A stretch of 39,499 nt of DNA from positions 1-39,499 of the forward strand of contig PBDS01000079.1 in NCBI GenBank assembly GCA_002718155.1, written 5' to 3'. The DNA is from Pseudomonadota bacterium. GTDB lineage: Bacteria; Pseudomonadota; Gammaproteobacteria; Arenicellales; UBA868. Shown here piece after piece: positions 34,293 to 39,499 of this stretch (positions within the stretch are counted from its first letter, which is position 1; each line of letters begins with the position of its first letter). Both the position numbers and the translations under genes were made by a program. Below the pieces are notes generated by a model, which was not told the DNA's origin, searched no databases, and saw only the letters and a program-made list of their open reading frames with translations.

Positions 34293-35291
34293 ATGACAAA
34301 GACAGACCACCGCTCGTTTTACCAGAGGACGGATATCACCGGCCAAACCTACGAGCCCATGCAGGGACTTCGCTTCAGTGAAGTTGCGACGTTCATGCGG
34401 ACACCACTGGTGAGCGAACTTGACGACGTCGACATCGGCATTATCGGTGTGCCCTATGATGGTGGTCTTACCTGTCGTACCGGGGCACGCTACGGGCCGC
34501 GCGAGGTGCGCAATGAATCCACCCTGATGCGGGCTATCAACGTGGCCACCGGTGTCCGTCCTTTTGAACTTGCTCGGATCGCCGACCTTGGTGACGTACG
34601 GTTTAATGATTTTTTTAACCTGGATCGCGCAGTCGAAGACATCAAACGCTTCTTCACGGTAATTGCCGGGACAAACGTCTTGCCCCTGGCGGTCGGTGGA
34701 GACCACTCGGTGACGTATCCGATTTTGAAGGCGCTCGCTCAACGGTTCGATCAACCGCTCGGGCTGGTGCATATCGATGCCCACACGGATACCTGGCCGC
34801 CTTTTGCCGGCTCCAAGTTTCACCACGGAGCCCCGTTCCGGCTGGCCGTGGAGGAAGGCTTGATCGACCCACACCGAACCGTACAGATCGGTATTCGGGG
34901 CGGGCAGAACTTCGCCGACGGCCTCGACTACTCGCACGAACAGGGTATGCGGGTCATCTCTATCGAGGAATTCGAGGATCTAGGTTGGAAGGCGGTGGCC
35001 GCACAGGCCCGAAAGGTCGCCGGTACCGGGCCGGTTTATTTAAGCTTCGACGTCGACGGTCTGGACCCGGCATACACCCCAGGGACCGGTACACCCGAAG
35101 CCGGGGGCATCACCATGCGGGAGGCCCAAAGGCTCATCCGTGAGTTGGCTGATCTTGAACTGATTGGGGGCGACGTCGTCGAGGTCTCCCCGCCGCTGGA
35201 CCCCAGCGGGGTCACCGCGCTGAACGCGGCTACAGTCCTTTTTGAGATGCTCTGCCTGCTGGCGGTTCGGGTATCTTCTGATCGGTCCTGA
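34293..35291 (+). CDS. Ureohydrolase (agmatinase/arginase family)
   Basis: GGDHSVTYP, HIDAHTDTW, SFDVDGLDPAYTPGTGTPEAGG metal-binding motifs; start taken as the ATG of MTKTDHRSFYQ (the ORF track starts upstream at 34260). Confidence 0.92.
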   Translation: MTKTDHRSFYQRTDITGQTYEPMQGLRFSEVATFMRTPLVSELDDVDIGIIGVPYDGGLTCRTGARYGPREVRNESTLMRAINVATGVRPFELARIADLGDVRFNDFFNLDRAVEDIKRFFTVIAGTNVLPLAVGGDHSVTYPILKALAQRFDQPLGLVHIDAHTDTWPPFAGSKFHHGAPFRLAVEEGLIDPHRTVQIGIRGGQNFADGLDYSHEQGMRVISIEEFEDLGWKAVAAQARKVAGTGPVYLSFDVDGLDPAYTPGTGTPEAGGITMREAQRLIRELADLELIGGDVVEVSPPLDPSGVTALNAATVLFEMLCLLAVRVSSDRS

Positions 35292-35396
35292 GTGATCGGG
35301 AGACAGGAGGCGGTGGTCAGGTACGGGCCGCTGGTACAGTCGACTCTAAAATCATGATTGACCTAGTATGTAGTACGTTTCGGCCTCAGTTCGATC

Positions 35397-35621
35397 TTAA
35401 TTAGACAATGAACGAAATCGAAGCCGTCGGACGGCCCAGGTCTTCGAAAGCCGGCGATAATCCTTATTTGGGAGAATTTCAGCCGTTTTTTGCGCTGCCA
35501 GATAAGCCTGATCCGCGCTCAGGCCGGCTTCTGCAAGCTGTCGCAGTAGTGCCTGAGGCTGATACTGGGCCAGGTACCCCAGCAGCCACCATGGAGGAGG
35601 AATCTTTCGTTGGGCCGGCAT
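35397..35621 (-). CDS. Small hypothetical protein
   Basis: 74 aa, MPAQRKIPPPWWLLGYLAQYQPQALLRQLAEAGLSADQAYLAAQKTAEILP...; protein-like composition, palindrome just upstream of the start. Confidence 0.45.
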   Translation of the reverse strand: MPAQRKIPPPWWLLGYLAQYQPQALLRQLAEAGLSADQAYLAAQKTAEILPNKDYRRLSKTWAVRRLRFRSLSN

Positions 35622-35644
35622 CGCGGGGCCTTCTTTGTTTATTG

Positions 35645-35659
35645 TACTACAACGTAGTA
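35645..35659. promoter_or_regulatory. Operator-like palindrome TACTAC-AAC-GTAGTA
   Basis: Perfect 6-bp arms, 3-bp spacer, 24 bp upstream of the minus-strand 74-aa ORF start. Confidence 0.4.
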
Positions 35660-35870
35660 TAACTTAGATCAGATACCTTGGGGTAAAAAGTAGATACCGA
35701 GTAGAGATACCAGGCATACGGATTCGGCACGAAATTCAGGTCAGGATGAGCTCGGGCCTGGCTTGCTGAGAGAACACGAGATTCAAAGGAATCATGGGAT
35801 AATCGACGCAGAACCCGCCCGATACAATTTTGGGATGTGGGAGAGATAACCCTTTTCTGGAGCACCTGAT

Positions 35871-36800
35871 TTGGCTGTTAAAGAGAACCAAACGAGTTAT
35901 ATCCGGCCTATTCTGACGCAACTGGTTGTGTTGGTGCTGATCTGCCTGGGGGTAGCGTTCTGGCAGCGTGACTTTCTGGCCGAGGTTTACCTGCGTAATC
36001 AGCTGACTCAGGTGGGTTGGTTTATCAACAGCGGGATCTTCGTACTGTTTCTGGCCGGCATGGTCAAGCTGGTGCGCCTTTTCGTCAGCTATAGCCAGGA
36101 AGAACAGGCGATTAACCGGTTTCTGGCTAACCTCGATCTCGCTGTGGAACCCGAATCGGGGCTCACCGGAGAGTCGATCATTGTGCATCGGTATCGGACC
36201 CTGCGTGATCTGCACCAGCGCCGGTCCCCCATTAACCACAACGCCTTAGCGGCGACTCTTCTGGCTCACCAGTCCAGCCGCAACACCTTCCCAAAGTTCA
36301 TTCACAACATTCTCATCCTGACGGGCGTCTTCGGGACCATCGTATCGCTGGCTATTGCGCTCTTCGGGGCCTCGAACATGATTGTCACGGCATCCGAGGC
36401 CGGCAGCCTGGGTATGGTCATTCACGGCATGTCAGCGGCGCTCTCCACCACCATGACCGCTATTCTCGCGTATCTGTTTTTCGGCTATTTTTATCTTCGG
36501 CTGATGGATGTGCAGACCCACGTGATCAGCCGAGTCGAGGAGGCTACGACGACGATCCTGCTGCCGCGGTTCCAGACCCAGCCCGAGACCGTTATCGAAG
36601 ATTTCGCTGACATCATTCGGGCTGCGGCAGCGCTGGTCAAGAGACTCGACGCCTCGCAGGCACAGTATGCTGACGTGGCGGACGAACTCAAGGACCTGCT
36701 GTCGAGTTATCGCGACGAGATGCAGCGCAACAGCGCAGCGCTGGAGAAGATGATCGAGCTGCTCAGGGAAGGGTTCCGCCTCCACCAACCACCGCAATGA
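35871..36800 (+). CDS. MotA/TolQ/ExbB-like proton channel family protein (stator A)
   Basis: 309 aa, TTG start; four predicted TMs, with TM3 ILTGVFGTIVSLAIALFG and TM4 GMSAALSTTMTAILAYLFFGYF resembling MotA_ExbB; helical C-terminal tail. Confidence 0.78.
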   Translation: MAVKENQTSYIRPILTQLVVLVLICLGVAFWQRDFLAEVYLRNQLTQVGWFINSGIFVLFLAGMVKLVRLFVSYSQEEQAINRFLANLDLAVEPESGLTGESIIVHRYRTLRDLHQRRSPINHNALAATLLAHQSSRNTFPKFIHNILILTGVFGTIVSLAIALFGASNMIVTASEAGSLGMVIHGMSAALSTTMTAILAYLFFGYFYLRLMDVQTHVISRVEEATTTILLPRFQTQPETVIEDFADIIRAAAALVKRLDASQAQYADVADELKDLLSSYRDEMQRNSAALEKMIELLREGFRLHQPPQ

Positions 36801-39322
36801 TTCGTACGGAGGGATTTGTTGACCTGAGGGTCTCGCCGTCAGGGCAGATCGGCACTGACGAGGACAGTGTTTGGCCGTCTTTTACCGACATCATGATGGT
36901 CGTCGTGATGATTTTCCTGATGGCGCTGGTGGTCATTCTGATTCGCAACGTCGATCTGGTTCGTCAGTTGCGCGCGACCCTCGACTACGGTGAACAGGCG
37001 GCGACCGAGCGCACGGCACTTGCCTTGAGGGCCGCCTCGCTGGGTGATGAGCTGGCGGCCCTGCAACTTAAACTGGGTGCGACCTCGGCCAGGAAGGAAC
37101 AGGCAGAGGCGACGTCGGCACAGCGGCAGAAGCAGATAAGCCAACTGCTCGGTGACGTTGCAGCCCTGGAACAGGTGCGCGACGACCTGGTTGGTGAGCG
37201 GGACAAGCTGACACTGCAACGCGATAACCTCGAGGGCGATCTGCTCTCCCTGGAGCAGAAACACTTGTCGCTGGAGGCGTTACGGTTGGAACTTGAAACT
37301 GAAGTGGTAGCATTGAGCGGCGATCGAACAGCCCTTCAGGATGAAAAAACAGATCTGATTTCACGAAACACTGGGCTCGCCGCAGAGCGCGAACAGCTGC
37401 TTGTGGACAAAGCTGGGCTGTTGGACGTAGAGCGTACTCTGGAGGCCAGGATTGCAGGGCTCACAGATGAGATCTCCACTCTTCAGGATCGATTGTTCCA
37501 GATCGGCACTGACCGGAATCAGGTCCGTAAGGTTGCGGCCGAGAGAAAGTCACGTATCGAGGCTCTTTCACGGGACATCGCTTCGCTGGAACAGATCCGT
37601 GACGATCTCCAGGGCGACAAGCGTAAGCTGACCACATTGGGTGATGACCTTACCGGAAAGCTCCAGTCGCTCGATGACAAACACAACGCCCTGATCGCAC
37701 TGCACCTTGATCTTGAAAACCAGTTGGACGGGTTGCTTGGCGATCGCAAGCAACTGGCTTTGGACAAGGCGCAGCTGCTTCAAACCAAGGCAGCGCTTGA
37801 GAAAAAGATCACGACTCTGGATGATCAGCTCGCAGAGCTCACGAGTGATAAGAGCGCGTTACAGCAGGAAAAACAATCACTGCTAACGCAAACCGCCACA
37901 CTCACGGAAGACAAGCTCGCACTGGTGGGTCAGCTTGCTGAGTTGACAGCGCTGAAGGTGCTGCTGGAGCAGAACTTGGGACAGATCACTTCAGAGCGCG
38001 ACGGGCTGGTCTCGGAAAAACAGGCACTGGTCCAGGACAAGCTTGCCCTGGCATCGCAGCACACAGCACTGTCAAAAGAAAAGCGATCGCTGGTTCAGCA
38101 ACTGGCGGAAGTGGTGACTCTAAGAAAAGCGCTTCAAACGCAGTACGAAGCGCTTGCCGCCGACAAGACGACACTGGAACAGGAAAAAGCGGTACTCGCG
38201 GAGGCAAGTGCCGGACAAGCCCGTCGGCTGGTGGATCTTCAAAAGGTTCGTGAGCAACTCGAGGGACAGATCAAAAGTCTGACCAGCGCCCTCTCCGCGC
38301 TGCAAAAAGACAAGAGCGGGCTCGGCGAGCGCAACACAGCGTTGCGCACAGAACTGGCCACACTAGGGACGCTTAAAAGCGCGCTTGAGCGCGAGTATGA
38401 TCGGCTACAGAGTGAGCATCAGGACGCGGCCGCAAAGATCACAACGCTTGCGGCCGGGCGCAGTGATCTGCAGATCGAGATCGTCAAGCTGAGAAACGAG
38501 ATCCAGTCACTGCGTGAGGCCTATGCTGCGCTGACCGAGAATGCGGCGCAGAGCCAAGCCGATAAAACCACGCTCGAAGAAGACACGCTGGACCTTTCCA
38601 GGCGCTTGAACGTGGCCGAGCAGCTCAAACGTGAACTGCGGTTCAAACTGACGCTGGCCACCGACAAGAATGAGGATCTGGCTCGCAAACGTGATGAGTT
38701 GTTCCAGAAGAACTCGACCTTGGGCCTGCAGGTAGAGCAACTGGCCAGACTGCGTGACGATCTGGCAACCGAAAGAAAGCAGCTGATGGCGTCAAGAGCC
38801 GATCTTAAACAGGATGTCTCACGTCTTTCTGAAGAAAAAGCCTCACTTGCCGGTGAGCTCAAACAGACCGATGAGCAGTACAGGCTGACCAAGGAAGAGA
38901 TCGAATATTTGCGTGCCGAGCACGCCGACGAGGTAGCTGAATTCAAGCAAGAACGCGAACTTCTGAAAGAGGAACTCGAGGCCCTTGAGATCCTGAAGGT
39001 GCGTTATACAGAGCTTGAAAGCGATTACAATCGGTTAGTCAGACCTGCCCGCAGCAAGGTAGGCCGACATGTGGTGCGGATTCTTTTCTCGAAGGACGAT
39101 AGCGGATACCGCTACTCGCTAAAAGAGCCGCATGAGGCTCATCATATAGAAGTGGGCCTGTCTGAGTTGCACGAGCGGTTGAAAGCGCTCAAGCAGAAGT
39201 ATGGTAGCAAGCTCTACACAGCTGTTTGGTTTCCAGACGGGGCCAACCTGTCTCAGGATGAGGCATGGTCGTTTCAAACCAGTATTAACAGCAAATACGA
39301 CTACTACTACAGTAAGAATTAA
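36797..39322 (+). CDS. MotB-like single-TM protein with very long coiled coil and unassigned C-terminal domain (stator B)
   Basis: 841 aa; VWPSFTDIMMVVVMIFLMALVVILI (Asp31 at the start of the TM, as in MotB), about 690-aa heptad-rich region, C-terminal KVGRHVVRILFSKDDSGYRYSL...YDYYYSKN; ATGA overlap with the preceding gene. Confidence 0.8.
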   Translation: MIRTEGFVDLRVSPSGQIGTDEDSVWPSFTDIMMVVVMIFLMALVVILIRNVDLVRQLRATLDYGEQAATERTALALRAASLGDELAALQLKLGATSARKEQAEATSAQRQKQISQLLGDVAALEQVRDDLVGERDKLTLQRDNLEGDLLSLEQKHLSLEALRLELETEVVALSGDRTALQDEKTDLISRNTGLAAEREQLLVDKAGLLDVERTLEARIAGLTDEISTLQDRLFQIGTDRNQVRKVAAERKSRIEALSRDIASLEQIRDDLQGDKRKLTTLGDDLTGKLQSLDDKHNALIALHLDLENQLDGLLGDRKQLALDKAQLLQTKAALEKKITTLDDQLAELTSDKSALQQEKQSLLTQTATLTEDKLALVGQLAELTALKVLLEQNLGQITSERDGLVSEKQALVQDKLALASQHTALSKEKRSLVQQLAEVVTLRKALQTQYEALAADKTTLEQEKAVLAEASAGQARRLVDLQKVREQLEGQIKSLTSALSALQKDKSGLGERNTALRTELATLGTLKSALEREYDRLQSEHQDAAAKITTLAAGRSDLQIEIVKLRNEIQSLREAYAALTENAAQSQADKTTLEEDTLDLSRRLNVAEQLKRELRFKLTLATDKNEDLARKRDELFQKNSTLGLQVEQLARLRDDLATERKQLMASRADLKQDVSRLSEEKASLAGELKQTDEQYRLTKEEIEYLRAEHADEVAEFKQERELLKEELEALEILKVRYTELESDYNRLVRPARSKVGRHVVRILFSKDDSGYRYSLKEPHEAHHIEVGLSELHERLKALKQKYGSKLYTAVWFPDGANLSQDEAWSFQTSINSKYDYYYSKN
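36887..36889 (+). other. Codon for Asp31, candidate ion-carrying residue in the TM of stator B
   Basis: Position within SFTDIMM aligns by eye with the MotB Asp in YADFMTA. Confidence 0.5.
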
Positions 39323-39334
39323 GAGCACGATCCG

Positions 39335-39499
39335 ATGCAGCATCCAGAGCGATTCGACGTGATCGTGGTCGGTGGCGGTCACGCTGGTACCGAAGCTGCA
39401 CTGGCCTCCGCCCGGGTCGGCGCGCGGACGCTGCTGGTGACTCACAATCTTGAGACCATCGGGCAGATGTCGTGTAACCCAGCCATCGGCGGTATCGGC
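39335..39499 (+). CDS. mnmG: tRNA uridine-5-carboxymethylaminomethyl modification enzyme MnmG (5' partial, runs off window)
   Basis: [55 protein letters not shown]. Confidence 0.98.
   Translation, partial: MQHPERFDVIVVGGGHAGTEAALASARVGARTLLVTHNLETIGQMSCNPAIGGIG

Noticed and set aside
34269-34937. 222-aa minus ORF opposite the ureohydrolase
   Set aside because: Shadow ORF of a conserved enzyme.
36432-38946. Several Ser/Arg-rich minus ORFs antisense to the stator-like genes
   Set aside because: Expected by-product of coiled-coil codon composition; no independent coding signal.
35871-39322. Calling the locus a Zorya defence system
   Set aside because: Only a generic MotA/MotB-like pair is present; no ZorC/D/E-type genes and the B subunit lacks a recognisable OmpA domain, so the name is not justified.

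Overview
This 39.5-kb window reads as the replication-origin region of a gammaproteobacterium-like chromosome. On the minus strand are glmS, glmU, an FKBP/SlyD-type PPIase and a complete F1Fo ATP synthase operon (atpIBEFHAGDC). On the plus strand are a PCMT-family methyltransferase, a LysM-TolC fusion, a small HTH/coiled-coil protein, mlaA, apaH and apaG. Then come gyrB, dnaN and dnaA (minus), and rpmH, rnpA, yidD, yidC and mnmE (plus). recF is not present between dnaN and gyrB; two near-consensus parS sites lie in that gap. DnaA-box clusters lie on both sides of dnaA. mnmE and mnmG are separated by about 13.6 kb of accessory DNA: enoyl-CoA hydratase, nitroreductase and EamA genes, an N-terminally truncated hutI, PhyH and AhpD-like genes, hutF, hutH and a ureohydrolase. 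The most intriguing locus is a translationally coupled gene pair directly upstream of mnmG. It encodes a MotA/TolQ/ExbB-like membrane protein and an 841-aa MotB-like single-TM protein. In the second protein a roughly 690-residue coiled coil with heptad-phased internal repeats, plus an unrecognised C-terminal domain, stands where a peptidoglycan-binding OmpA domain would be expected. This is a candidate undescribed ion-driven stator-like system. All calls come from reading the sequence and supplied ORFs; no database search was run.
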